The notes beneath the pieces were generated by a model. That model was not told where the DNA came from. It did no database searches and was given only the letters and a program-made list of their open reading frames with translations. Below, piece after piece: positions 1-7,933 of a stretch of 64,000 bases of DNA (position 1 is its first letter; every line of letters starts with the position of its first letter). The DNA comes from Candidatus Altimarinota bacterium. GTDB lineage: Bacteria; Patescibacteriota; Gracilibacteria; UBA1369; UM-FILTER-53-11. Both the position numbers and the translations under genes were made by a program. The stretch spans positions 37,448-101,447 of the forward strand of contig JAGOUV010000003.1 in assembly GCA_018061065.1 (NCBI GenBank), written 5' to 3'.

Positions 1-31
1 CGTTCCTGCTCCCGTAAAATAATCGCACAAA

Positions 32-73
32 AAAATAAGCCGTCCGTATCTTGAGTAATCAGGAACGGGCGGT
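32..73 (-). terminator. Rho-independent terminator of purH
   Basis: An 8-bp stem (arms 40-47 and 65-72, one G-U pair) with a 17-nt loop lies just past the purH stop codon. On the minus strand it is followed by a T-rich run (complement of the A-run at 29-35). A T-run at 73-78 also follows on the plus strand, so it may work in both directions. Confidence 0.7.
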
Positions 74-76
74 TTT

Positions 77-1624
77 TTAGTGCCTAAACATTCGATATCC
101 TGTGAAAACCATCGATATCCCCAGCTTATCAGCGACATCGATAACCTCTTGATCGCGGATAGAACCACCAGGAGAAATAATTGAGGTAACCCCTGCAGCT
201 GCTGCCTGTTCTACCGCATCAGGAAAAGGAAAAAACGCATCAGAGGCCATCACCGATCCCGGAATATTCTCGCCTCCTTTTTTCACTGCAATCGTAACTG
301 AATCCACGCGTGACATCTGACCTGCTCCAATTCCCGTAGCCCAATCACTCTCGCCATTTGATTTCGCAAAAATAACGGCGTTGCTCATGACGTGCTTACA
401 AATAATATTTGCGAACAACATGGCGTGAATTTCCTCTTTTGTTGGCTGTTTTTTGGTTACCACTTTCAAATCACTTTCAGAAACAATATACGTATTTGCG
501 TTTTGCACCAACAATCCCCCCGCCACTTTTTTAATATCACGCTTTTCTTCATCAAGTTTCAACGGGCCCGTCTCAAGCAGACGAATATTAACCTTCTCTT
601 CCAAAAGCGCGAGCGCATCAGCGTCAAAAGACGGACACACAATGAGCTCTACAAAAATTTTATGCTTCTTAATATACTCGGCAATCGCGAGCGTCACCGG
701 ACGATTGAGTGCGATCACCGAACCAAATGCAGACAATGTATCCACATGAAATGCTCGATCAAACGCATTTTCAATGCTTGTACTCACCGCTACGCCACAC
801 GGGTTATTATGTTTGATAATCGCCACAGCCGGCTTCTCAAATTCCTTAACTAACTCCAACGCAGAGTTCGCATCCACAATATTATTGAAAGATAATTCTT
901 TACCGTGCAGCACTTTTGCATTGGTAACATTTGCATCGTGATTTTTCTTATTGCGGAAGAAAGCCGCACGCTGATGCGGATTTTCGCCATAGCGCAACGT
1001 TCGTACTTTCTCATAATTGAGATCCAACAACTCAGGCATATCTAATTTTCCACGGAACCATTTATAGATATGTGTGTCATAGTTGCTCGTTCCTTCAAAA
1101 GCTTCGAATGCTAATTTCTTACGTGTTTCTGGGCTCGTTTCGCCATTTGCTGCAATTTCTTTAATCACTTCATCATACTGCTCTGTTCGTGTCACCACGG
1201 TCACATATTTATAATTTTTTGCCGCTGCACGAATTAAACTTGGACCACCAATATCAATTTGCTCGATCGTATCATCCTCACTCAAACCCTCTTGTGCTGC
1301 TGATTTTTCAAATTCATACAAATTCACACAAACCAAATCAATGGGAGTGATTCCCTCTTTTGCTGCGACTTCAATATCTCCTGCATTTTCACGACGCATC
1401 AAAATGCCACCAAATACTTTTGGATGTAGGGTCTTCACGCGTCCGCCCATCACTTCTGGGAAACCAGTATGTTCAGAAACATCTTCAACACTAATACCCG
1501 CTTCTCGCAGTATTTTTGCCGTTCCACCGGTTGATAAAATCCGGATATTCTTTTTAGCGAGCGCAGCCGCAAAATCGACTATGCCACTCTTATCAGTTAC
1601 AGATATAAGAGCCGTTTTAATCAT
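77..1624 (-). CDS. purH: Bifunctional AICAR formyltransferase / IMP cyclohydrolase PurH
   Basis: It catalyses the last two steps of de novo IMP synthesis in the cytosol: formylation of AICAR with 10-formyl-THF, then ring closure. The 515-aa length is normal for the family. The N-terminal cyclohydrolase (MGS-like) domain starts with ALISVTDKSG and contains the STGGT and GGRVKTLHP motifs. The C-terminal transformylase domain contains the catalytic KHNNPCG motif and ends GYRMFRH, as PurH proteins do. The ATG at 1622-1624 places these N-terminal motifs correctly. No other purine gene is visible nearby; the gene is divergent from the next one and closes with a hairpin terminator. The assignment is secure. 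De novo purine synthesis is incomplete in many CPR bacteria, so its presence suggests a less reduced metabolism. Confidence 0.97.
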   Translation of the reverse strand: MIKTALISVTDKSGIVDFAAALAKKNIRILSTGGTAKILREAGISVEDVSEHTGFPEVMGGRVKTLHPKVFGGILMRRENAGDIEVAAKEGITPIDLVCVNLYEFEKSAAQEGLSEDDTIEQIDIGGPSLIRAAAKNYKYVTVVTRTEQYDEVIKEIAANGETSPETRKKLAFEAFEGTSNYDTHIYKWFRGKLDMPELLDLNYEKVRTLRYGENPHQRAAFFRNKKNHDANVTNAKVLHGKELSFNNIVDANSALELVKEFEKPAVAIIKHNNPCGVAVSTSIENAFDRAFHVDTLSAFGSVIALNRPVTLAIAEYIKKHKIFVELIVCPSFDADALALLEEKVNIRLLETGPLKLDEEKRDIKKVAGGLLVQNANTYIVSESDLKVVTKKQPTKEEIHAMLFANIICKHVMSNAVIFAKSNGESDWATGIGAGQMSRVDSVTIAVKKGGENIPGSVMASDAFFPFPDAVEQAAAAGVTSIISPGGSIRDQEVIDVADKLGISMVFTGYRMFRH

Positions 1625-1670
1625 AATTCAAACCGGGTGCTAGCGTACTCCCTAGGAGCATTTGGGTAAA

Positions 1671-1699
1671 TAGACAGATATTGACAGATAGCGTATAAT
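1671..1699 (+). promoter_or_regulatory. Sigma70-type promoter of the DUF1704-like gene
   Basis: TAGACA (1671-1676), a 17-nt spacer and TATAAT (1694-1699) stand 10 nt before the ATG at 1710. Transcription would start almost on the start codon. No Shine-Dalgarno sequence is present. Confidence 0.65.
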
Positions 1700-1709
1700 A
1701 TTGGTAGCT

Positions 1710-3053
1710 ATGGAACCAACTGAAGAAAAAATCACCACAGAGACTCACCTTGATGCAGATCTCAGCAATCGACTTCAGGAAATTTTTGATGAGGGAGAGG
1801 TTGAGGTATTAAAAGTAGTAAGCCCCTCAGTTGATACAGACGAGGAGGCAGCTTTTCTCAATGGCGCAGAAAAAATTCCTGCGCTCACCTATCCCAAACT
1901 ACAAGATCCGGCAACCATTGAAAAAATTACAAAGTACATAGAACGGCTTGAGTCATTTAAGCAAGAACTCAAGGCCACAATGATGCCACACTTCAAAGCA
2001 AAGGAAACAAAAAATCCAGAATATATTTTAGCGCTGTTGTATCTAAAAAAAGTAAATGATTTACTCGCCAGCTATAAAGGGCTGATTGCAACTTCACAAA
2101 TTAAAGATAAGAGACAAACTGCCTACTCGCGCTTTCTTTTTGGCGATGCAAATCCAGAAGAAGCTGCTCGCTATAATCAAGCGCTCGACGCCCTGGTAGA
2201 AGAAAAACGTTCAGCGGCCACTGCTAACGATGGGGCGGAAAAAGGTCCTACATCAAAGCCAAAATTAAGTGGCTCGCAAATCGCTGAGGTATTTAACATG
2301 TATCTACAGAAATACGGCTGGGATGAGTGGAAAGCCGAAGCTAATAGTAAGGTGGCGGTTGTTACCACCTATCCACAGACTAAGACAATTGCTATACCCG
2401 AAGGTTTTAATTGTACCTACGAACGCGTGATACAGCTCCTGGCGGGTCAGCTTAAAACCCGTGTTTTTACACAACATGATGAGACGACGAACCCAGAGGG
2501 AAAGCGTTTAGCGCTGCTGAAGAATGGCCCCGGCTATGAAAATCTGCTTGAAGGTATGGTGATGCATCACGAGGGAATGGTGAGTGATGAGAGCAATGAC
2601 GAGTTTACTGCACTGCTTCGCGCAAGTGCGGTGGGCTGGGCGCGCACTGAGGCGCCTACTGAGGTCTTCAAAAAGATTAATTCATACTACAAAGAATATT
2701 TAGGTCTCAAGGAAAAAACTGCCCGAAAAAAATCATGGGATATGTACAAGCGCTTATATAGAGGCACTCGTGGCCAGAATACCGGAGCATACTCGACACG
2801 CTTGGTCACTTACCAAAAAGGACTCGAATTAGTAAACGGATATCTTGAGCACGGGCTCGATGGAAAGACGCCAGGAAAATTTGAGGATTTATTTATCGGA
2901 AAAATCAGCCTTGATGACCTCGAGCGCTACCACGAATTGGGCTTCAAAGAAGGACCAGAACATCGAAAACCACCTGCAGATCCTACCGCAATCCAGGGCT
3001 ACCGTGATGAGGTGCACCAGATGATCGATGACGTTACGGGTACTGCCGCCTAA
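1710..3053 (+). CDS. DUF1704-like protein with degenerate metalloprotease motif
   Basis: A soluble protein of 447 aa without signal peptide. The C-terminal two thirds resemble the DUF1704 family: a segment like LLAHEIGTHVLR, then a GxPGY..EG motif, then a KR-RGT segment and a 'Y..G...V..YL..GLDG' block. At about residues 242-252 the region that normally holds the zinc-binding HExxH reads [11 protein letters not shown], so both histidines and the glutamate are missing. The [10 protein letters not shown] segment is still present further on. If the family match is right this is a non-catalytic homologue. The start at 1710 (ATG) fits the promoter better than the TTG at 1701. It converges on yidD with a 4-bp overlap. 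The family call is by eye and only moderate; the CDS itself is clear. Confidence 0.6.
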   Translation: MEPTEEKITTETHLDADLSNRLQEIFDEGEVEVLKVVSPSVDTDEEAAFLNGAEKIPALTYPKLQDPATIEKITKYIERLESFKQELKATMMPHFKAKETKNPEYILALLYLKKVNDLLASYKGLIATSQIKDKRQTAYSRFLFGDANPEEAARYNQALDALVEEKRSAATANDGAEKGPTSKPKLSGSQIAEVFNMYLQKYGWDEWKAEANSKVAVVTTYPQTKTIAIPEGFNCTYERVIQLLAGQLKTRVFTQHDETTNPEGKRLALLKNGPGYENLLEGMVMHHEGMVSDESNDEFTALLRASAVGWARTEAPTEVFKKINSYYKEYLGLKEKTARKKSWDMYKRLYRGTRGQNTGAYSTRLVTYQKGLELVNGYLEHGLDGKTPGKFEDLFIGKISLDDLERYHELGFKEGPEHRKPPADPTAIQGYRDEVHQMIDDVTGTAA

Positions 3054-3301
3054 ACTTGGTCCACGCCTCCCCTGCTACACGGATTACACCGTAATATGCG
3101 CCAGGTGCCCTTTAAACCACCCCAAAGCACGCCGTGCTTCTCGATAGCTTGTTTGGTGTACTCGGAACATGTCGGCGAGAATTTACAGTAGCCCTCAGGA
3201 AAAAGAACCTTCATCGGCCCGTGATCGGGCGAGAGGGTTTTTTGATAGAGTTTGATGACCGCAATAAACGGCCACCGAATTATTTTTTTTATTGTTCGCA
3301 C
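3050..3301 (-). CDS. yidD: Membrane protein insertion efficiency factor YidD
   Basis: A small (83 aa) amphipathic protein of the YidD family, which assists YidC/Sec-dependent membrane protein insertion at the inner face of the membrane. It contains the family signature: [29 protein letters not shown] and [13 protein letters not shown], including the conserved cysteines. The start codon is GTG at 3299-3301, with a TAAAAT box 6 nt upstream that could provide an internal leaderless promoter. It lies 12 nt downstream of the LysM/M23 gene on the same strand. In many bacteria yidD sits beside rnpA and yidC; that context is absent here. The assignment is secure. Confidence 0.95.
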   Translation of the reverse strand: MRTIKKIIRWPFIAVIKLYQKTLSPDHGPMKVLFPEGYCKFSPTCSEYTKQAIEKHGVLWGGLKGTWRILRCNPCSRGGVDQV

Positions 3302-3313
3302 AGATGAATTTTA

Positions 3314-4573
3314 CTATTTCTTTGCCAAGTAATTCATAAAGTTCTGCTTCATTCCCTTCACATACAATTCAATGTGCAAATGAATACCCGTCATACCATA
3401 TACATTTCCTGAAGAACCCATCTGACCGATTGCGTCACCTGAAGCTACGACATCACCAACATTTTTATACTGAGCATCCAAGTGAGCATAGAGCGTCTGA
3501 TAACCATTACCGTGATCGATAATATAGTAGTTACCAAATCCACCACCACACTTACGCTGACGGCTTACCTTAAGCTGAGGACAACCTGAAACTTTCTTAA
3601 TAATTTTACCATCTGCTGCCGCCACAATATCTGGCTTAGCAGGATTACCAATATCGATAGCAAGATGCGCTTTCTTAAATCCTTGAGTAACCTTGCCATT
3701 TGTAGGGAAGACAAACTTGCCACCTGCAGTTCCCTCATACTTATCATTTGAGACTGAGATCTGAGCCTTGCTTGATCCACTCACAGGAATCACACGTCCA
3801 CCACGTACATCTGCACGGACAATGACCGGAACATCTTGTACCTGTTGCTTACCACCTGGGATGAATAAGCGCTGCCCCTGAGTAATAGTGTCAGTGAGTA
3901 ATTTATTGTGATCTTTGATTGCCTTCACCTCGACTCCATATGTCTTAGCGAGCGAAGCGAGCGTCTCTGTCTTGCTTGCAATAACATGAGAAACACCATC
4001 GACAGGAGGAATCGTCACTACCTGACCTACACGAAGCTTCTCTGGATTAGTAATGCCGTTCTCCCACATAATCGTCTGCTGCTTCACGCTATACATAGCT
4101 GCAATAGCTGAAAGTGTCTGTCCGCTCGTAACCGTATGTTGAATGCTATCTGAGTAAGCAACTGCTGCCTGAGCATCCCCTCCCTCTACCGAGCTCTTCA
4201 TCATAACTCCATCGTCGGTCATTACCATTGAAGGTAAATCACCTGGATCAATATCTCCGATATAATCAGTATCGGTAAAATAATCTGCAGTAAAACCTGT
4301 CTCAAGAAGAGTTGCAGGCTGGAATGAAGTAAAGATAAGGAGCGCTGATGCGATTGCAACAGTCTGCTTAGTAAATTTCTTAATAGGATCTTGTTGTGTG
4401 CTTGATACTTTTACTGACTTTGATGAACTGAAGATGTTCAATCGAGAGACTGCGCTGAGCAGACTACCCGCATTTAAAAACACTTTCTTGTGACGGCGCA
4501 GCTTTGCGCTCTTGTTTACCTTCAGTACCTCCTCGCTCTCTGTGTTATCGTTGAGTGAATTGTTTTGAAGCAT
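3314..4573 (-). CDS. LysM-M23 peptidoglycan endopeptidase
   Basis: A membrane-anchored cell-wall hydrolase of 419 aa. A basic N-terminal cytosolic segment of about 65 residues precedes one hydrophobic helix (about 71-90), so the rest should be outside. Two LysM domains (about 146-190 and 196-240) bind peptidoglycan glycans. The C-terminal M23 (LytM/NlpD-type) domain (about 287-405) keeps the zinc ligands and catalytic residues: HLAID (H303, D307), YAHLD (H364) and HLHIE (H398, H400). The likely role is cutting cross-links during growth or division, or activating an amidase. It is followed closely by yidD. A 244-bp upstream region could carry a long leader. Confidence 0.93.
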   Translation of the reverse strand: MLQNNSLNDNTESEEVLKVNKSAKLRRHKKVFLNAGSLLSAVSRLNIFSSSKSVKVSSTQQDPIKKFTKQTVAIASALLIFTSFQPATLLETGFTADYFTDTDYIGDIDPGDLPSMVMTDDGVMMKSSVEGGDAQAAVAYSDSIQHTVTSGQTLSAIAAMYSVKQQTIMWENGITNPEKLRVGQVVTIPPVDGVSHVIASKTETLASLAKTYGVEVKAIKDHNKLLTDTITQGQRLFIPGGKQQVQDVPVIVRADVRGGRVIPVSGSSKAQISVSNDKYEGTAGGKFVFPTNGKVTQGFKKAHLAIDIGNPAKPDIVAAADGKIIKKVSGCPQLKVSRQRKCGGGFGNYYIIDHGNGYQTLYAHLDAQYKNVGDVVASGDAIGQMGSSGNVYGMTGIHLHIELYVKGMKQNFMNYLAKK

Positions 4574-4817
4574 ATTTTTTTGATCCGCCCGGAAACCGAA
4601 AGATGAACTTAGTGCGTTTCCAATTAGATCTCACCAATTTTAGGCCTTTAGGCGATATCGGCAAGCTGAGGTATTTGACATTTACCATAAATGTTACCTA
4701 TTCACCTATTTTTGTCTTCAGGTTAAAAAGCCCTATTAACAGATAGGACTAAAAAACAATTAAGTCTATATACGTCAAGGGGTTGTACCTTGCGGTAAAT
4801 GGATTATATTCTGTAAT
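4574..4817 (-). promoter_or_regulatory. Long leader region of the LysM/M23 gene
   Basis: This 244-bp AT-rich stretch has no supported ORF. A hairpin with 6-bp arms (4591-4596 and 4616-4621) lies about 18-48 nt before the start of the M23 gene. A TTGACG-like -35 lies near 4774-4779 on the minus strand, with only a weak -10. I compared it by eye with the c-di-AMP (ydaO) and c-di-GMP riboswitches that can precede wall hydrolases and found no match. Confidence 0.3.
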
Positions 4818-5318
4818 TCACACGTTTTTGAGGGGGCTTGATAGCCCTTTTGGGAAGGCGAACGACACTAATCTATACCAAACCTTACTTATTCTGTTAC
4901 ACCATTCAGCTACTAAAAAGTTATGGATGCCGATGTGTGCCCGTATTGCTTCCGTGGCTTGTGCAAGCTCTGTTTTGACTGCTAAATAGCTCGTATCGGA
5001 AGCACTTGAGGCCTCTTTTTCCAGGTGGATCTCCTGTACCAAATGGCTTATTGTTGCCTCAAATCCTAGTTCATCAGCAAGTGTTAGTGACGGGGAAGTG
5101 GCTTGCGTACGCAGCTCTATAAGCTTTGCTATCAGTTCAGGCTTTACCGAAGTACGCGTCAGCTCTATATAGAGAGGTAGGAGATGACGACGTTTCCAGA
5201 AGAGATTACGCACCTCATCCTGTGCTTTTTCTATCTTATCTTTGAGCTGAGATAATAAGCTATAGAGGATGGCGATTCCAAAGATCGCTACTATTATAAG
5301 GACGGTGACCAAGTACAT
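4818..5318 (-). CDS. LemA-like membrane-anchored protein
   Basis: A 166-aa protein with an N-terminal membrane helix (about 2-21) followed by a helical domain. Two segments recall the LemA family: 'VRNLFWKRRHLLPLYIEL', matching the conserved 'W.dl...lKRR.dLiPnLv' block, and 'YLAVKTELAQATEAIRAHIGIHNFLV..CNRI', matching the E..IA.AR..YN..V..YN block near the C-terminus. The function of LemA proteins is not established. The N-terminus points out or in by one anchor only. The ATG at 5316-5318 lies 8 nt after a -10 box that is shared, through a palindrome, with the divergent O-antigen-ligase-like gene. The family assignment is fairly good. Confidence 0.7.
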   Translation of the reverse strand: MYLVTVLIIVAIFGIAILYSLLSQLKDKIEKAQDEVRNLFWKRRHLLPLYIELTRTSVKPELIAKLIELRTQATSPSLTLADELGFEATISHLVQEIHLEKEASSASDTSYLAVKTELAQATEAIRAHIGIHNFLVAEWCNRISKVWYRLVSFAFPKGLSSPLKNV

Positions 5319-5322
5319 ACGC

Positions 5323-5332
5323 TATAATTATA
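5323..5332. promoter_or_regulatory. Palindromic bidirectional -10 element
   Basis: The perfect palindrome TATAATTATA gives TATAAT on both strands: 5323-5328 for the plus-strand gene (ATG at 5338, 9 nt later) and 5332-5327 for the minus-strand gene (ATG at 5318, 8 nt later). Both transcripts would be leaderless or nearly so. Confidence 0.65.
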
Positions 5333-5337
5333 CCCAA

Positions 5338-6585
5338 ATGCCCCAATTAAAACTAAGTGTAAGACATATTTTAGTACTTATATTAGTAGGGCTGATTCCC
5401 TTTCATGCCTTTTTAATCACCTGGCTGCGCGATGTGTGGCCGGCCGGCGGCTTTCTAGCAGCCTGGAAAGAGGGGTTAATGGTCCTCTTACTACTAATAG
5501 GAGGAGGTGAACTTATACTAAAGAGACATAGTATTAAGCTTGATCGGCTAGATCTGGCGCTTAGTATCTATATAGGAGTGGCTCTGATATGGGGAATCGT
5601 TCAGAAGGAAACAGTTACTCAATGGCTTTTTGGAATGCGTATCGATGTGCTGCCTTTTATCGTGTTTGGCGTGCTGCGGCATGTCACCTGGAGTGAACAG
5701 CAAAAAGAGCAGCTGTATAAGGTTATCTATATAAGTAGTGTGATCATCTTGAGTTTTGGAATTTTGCAGGCGCTTGTGCTCCCCCGAGATTTCTTAGTGA
5801 ATTTTGGCTATGGGACGGCTCAAGATATGCTAACGGCAGGAGAAGCAATCACGGGATGTCAGTATTTGGAGCATACGGCAAAAGTCTGCCGCGCGATCGC
5901 TACTTTTGGGGGACCAACGCGCTATGGTGTGTATCTCCTAGTGATTGCCGGTGTGGTACTACCGTTTTTGCGAACTAAAAAACGTCACCTTACTATAGTA
6001 GGAGGTTTGATTGCCTTGAACATCTTCCTCACCTACTCGCGTTCTGTGTGGGTAGCGGCAGCGGTTATGGTAATCATAGGAAGTTTCTTTTTTGCCTCGA
6101 AAAAAATGCGCCGCGTGTTGGCGGGACTGATTATTATCGGAGTGGTCGCGGTGGGCGTCACCGGAATATTGGTAAAAGATCTGGATCAACATCAGTCGCT
6201 GCTGCGCAGTATTATTGTGCGAGCCTCTTCTTCGGGCGAGCACATGACCTATCTCAAAAAAGGACTAGACGTCTTAGTCGCGCATCCAATGGGTATTGGC
6301 TTGGGTACGGTGGGGCCTGCCTCGCTGAGATTTACGCCTTTTCTTACTGAAAATTGGTTTTTACAAATTGCGATTGAGATGGGAATGGTAGGGATTGCCG
6401 CATTTATGTGGATGCTTATTGAAATGGGAATGCGATTATATAAAACCATGACCGTGGAGAATCGTGGACTGCTTTTGGCTCTTATTGGAATATGTGTAAC
6501 CGGATTATTTACCCATTCTTTTGAAGAAAGCGCGGCAACGGTGACACTCCTGACTGTAGGGTCTGCGCTTTTACGTGGAGATTGA
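5338..6585 (+). CDS. O-antigen ligase / Wzy-like membrane protein
   Basis: A polytopic inner-membrane protein of 415 aa with roughly 11-12 predicted helices. It carries the Wzy_C/WaaL hallmark: a periplasmic loop following a 'TYSRSVWVAA' helix, then a long loop with 'GLDVLVAHPMGIGLGTVGP', and a final 'ENWFLQIAIEMGMVGI' segment. Members transfer or polymerise undecaprenyl-linked glycans, or glycosylate pilins (PilO/PglL type). Family membership is well supported; the substrate cannot be told from sequence. In a CPR-type cell without a classical outer membrane, surface polysaccharide or protein glycosylation is more likely than LPS. The start at 5338 is chosen because the palindromic -10 sits 9 nt upstream and an earlier in-frame start would overlap the divergent gene. 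Confidence 0.82.
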   Translation: MPQLKLSVRHILVLILVGLIPFHAFLITWLRDVWPAGGFLAAWKEGLMVLLLLIGGGELILKRHSIKLDRLDLALSIYIGVALIWGIVQKETVTQWLFGMRIDVLPFIVFGVLRHVTWSEQQKEQLYKVIYISSVIILSFGILQALVLPRDFLVNFGYGTAQDMLTAGEAITGCQYLEHTAKVCRAIATFGGPTRYGVYLLVIAGVVLPFLRTKKRHLTIVGGLIALNIFLTYSRSVWVAAAVMVIIGSFFFASKKMRRVLAGLIIIGVVAVGVTGILVKDLDQHQSLLRSIIVRASSSGEHMTYLKKGLDVLVAHPMGIGLGTVGPASLRFTPFLTENWFLQIAIEMGMVGIAAFMWMLIEMGMRLYKTMTVENRGLLLALIGICVTGLFTHSFEESAATVTLLTVGSALLRGD

Positions 6586-6610
6586 CTAAAGAGTTAAAAT
6601 ATTATATAAT
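6582..6610 (+). promoter_or_regulatory. Strong promoter of the split lipoprotein gene
   Basis: TTGACT (6582-6587), a 17-nt spacer and TATAAT (6605-6610) end 6 nt before the ATG at 6617. The -35 overlaps the stop codon of the preceding gene. It is the best-formed promoter in the window and supports 6617 as the true gene start. Confidence 0.8.
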
Positions 6611-6616
6611 AAGTGG

Positions 6617-6757
6617 ATGGAAAATAACTATTCCTATCCAAAAGTCCCGAATCCTCAATCAAAATCTCCCCGCTTAGGCAGACTACCAACTATAGTTGCT
6701 GGATTGGCGTTAGCTACGAGTTCAGCATGCCAACGTATTGATCTTCACCAAGATTAA
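6617..6757 (+). CDS. Lipoprotein signal peptide ORF, 5' part of a split gene
   Basis: A 46-codon ORF with a basic N-terminus, a hydrophobic stretch (PTIVAGLALATSSAC) and a lipobox-like LATSSAC with Cys38. It ends in a TAA at 6755-6757. The same frame then runs open without interruption to 7933. A good leaderless promoter drives it. The simplest reading is that this is the export signal of the downstream CAP/methyltransferase-like protein, cut off by one nonsense codon about eight residues after the lipobox cysteine. Alternatives are a sequencing error, readthrough of TAA, or a genuinely short lipopeptide followed by reinitiation at 6806. Confidence 0.65.
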   Translation: MENNYSYPKVPNPQSKSPRLGRLPTIVAGLALATSSACQRIDLHQD

Positions 6758-6805
6758 ACTGATGGAGCTGTTCCTGCGAGTGCGGCACCAAGCTCAACTG
6801 CCTCT

Positions 6806-7933
6806 ATGCCCAGTGTGGCCGAAACGAATGAGCACAAAGAAGTCGTCGTTCCTCCATCACACGATATTGCTCTCTTACTAAATGCAGAAAGACGAGCAGC
6901 AGGAAGAGACGATTTAAGAATTGATACAGAATTAAGCAAAAAATCTGGAGAAGAAGTTCTATCTGATCCTCAATTGAGCGACCATCTCTATACGGTAGAT
7001 GGCGTTGATAGCATCGCAGTTACACGGGAACTCTTAAGAAATCCACGTACTCGTGAAGATATGTTAGATCCTTCGTCAGATCGCATCGGATTATGGATAA
7101 TGAATGGCGAAAATAATACCTTAGTCCTCACTGTTGCTGTAGAAAAATCTCCACCTAAAGAACCAACTGTAGCAGAGAAACCAAAGGCACCAGTAAAAGG
7201 AAGCTTTGCTTTAGATACAGAGGAAATGAATCGTTTAAGTCACTACAAGGCATATAGTATTTCCCGGCACACGGATAATCAAGTAGCGCGTACGTACGTG
7301 CATCGCCTGGATGATCACATCCATTTTATAGAAGATGTTATGAGGGGTGAAAGTGACGCTTTAAAGGCTTTGAATTCAGCAATTTTCGAAGGACGTCCTG
7401 ATCCGGTATTTATAGATATTGGGCCAGGATTAGCAAATACAATTGCACCTGCGGTAACTTCTGCGGAAGTTGCTGAAGCTTTTCCTAACATGAAAGTCGT
7501 GGCATTTGATCTTCCAGAAGAATTAGGCGATTATCAAAAAAAAGTAAGTCCTAAATTAAAAGGACAACTCGAGGCACATGAAAATATTGTTATTGTGGGT
7601 GGAGATGGATTAAAACCTATGCCGGGTCAGCTTCCAAAAGATTTGGTAAGCGATAAGACACCAATAATGATCCGATCCGCAAATGCAATTGATATTTATT
7701 GTGACTGGAAAGATGTGGAACCGGCACTATTAAAAGTAGCTGAAGATTATGCACATCAGCCGGTCATTTATTTTTTCAACAAAGATATTATGTACAAGCC
7801 GGCAGGTAGCGGTGCTTGGGAAATTATTGGTCAACTTTCAGAGAGAGGCTTCCAGCATAACGCGACTAAGTATCCAGCAACTATTCCTCCTTATCAGTTA
7901 AAAAATAGCCGTCAGTTTGTGGCCAATAAGTAA
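6806..7933 (+). CDS. CAP-like plus methyltransferase-like protein (3' part of split gene)
   Basis: Open in frame from 6758; the first ATG is at 6806, giving 375 aa. Residues about 15-110 resemble a CAP/SCP domain: 'LLLNAERRAAGRDDLRIDTELSKKSGEEV', then a 'SSDRIGLWI' segment followed by a beta-rich end. After a Pro/Lys linker, residues about 180-365 resemble a Rossmann-type SAM methyltransferase: FIDIGPGLANT (motif I), MKVVAFDLPEE (motif II, acidic end of strand 2), IVGGDGL and MIRSANAIDIY. The combination is unusual. With the upstream signal ORF it would be an external lipoprotein; without it, a cytosolic protein. The end overlaps murG by 22 bp (convergent). Substrate and function are unknown; both domain calls are by eye. 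Confidence 0.6.
   Translation: MPSVAETNEHKEVVVPPSHDIALLLNAERRAAGRDDLRIDTELSKKSGEEVLSDPQLSDHLYTVDGVDSIAVTRELLRNPRTREDMLDPSSDRIGLWIMNGENNTLVLTVAVEKSPPKEPTVAEKPKAPVKGSFALDTEEMNRLSHYKAYSISRHTDNQVARTYVHRLDDHIHFIEDVMRGESDALKALNSAIFEGRPDPVFIDIGPGLANTIAPAVTSAEVAEAFPNMKVVAFDLPEELGDYQKKVSPKLKGQLEAHENIVIVGGDGLKPMPGQLPKDLVSDKTPIMIRSANAIDIYCDWKDVEPALLKVAEDYAHQPVIYFFNKDIMYKPAGSGAWEIIGQLSERGFQHNATKYPATIPPYQLKNSRQFVANK

Noticed and set aside
1681..1699. TTGACA at 1681 as the -35 for TATAAT at 1694
   Set aside because: The spacer is only 7 nt. TAGACA at 1671 with a 17-nt spacer fits better.
4574..4817. c-di-AMP or c-di-GMP riboswitch before the LysM/M23 gene
   Set aside because: Gene context is suggestive, but none of the conserved core sequences is present.
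6755..6757. Recoded stop codon as in Gracilibacteria/SR1
   Set aside because: Those lineages recode TGA; this codon is TAA, and TGA acts as stop at several ATGA overlaps in the window.
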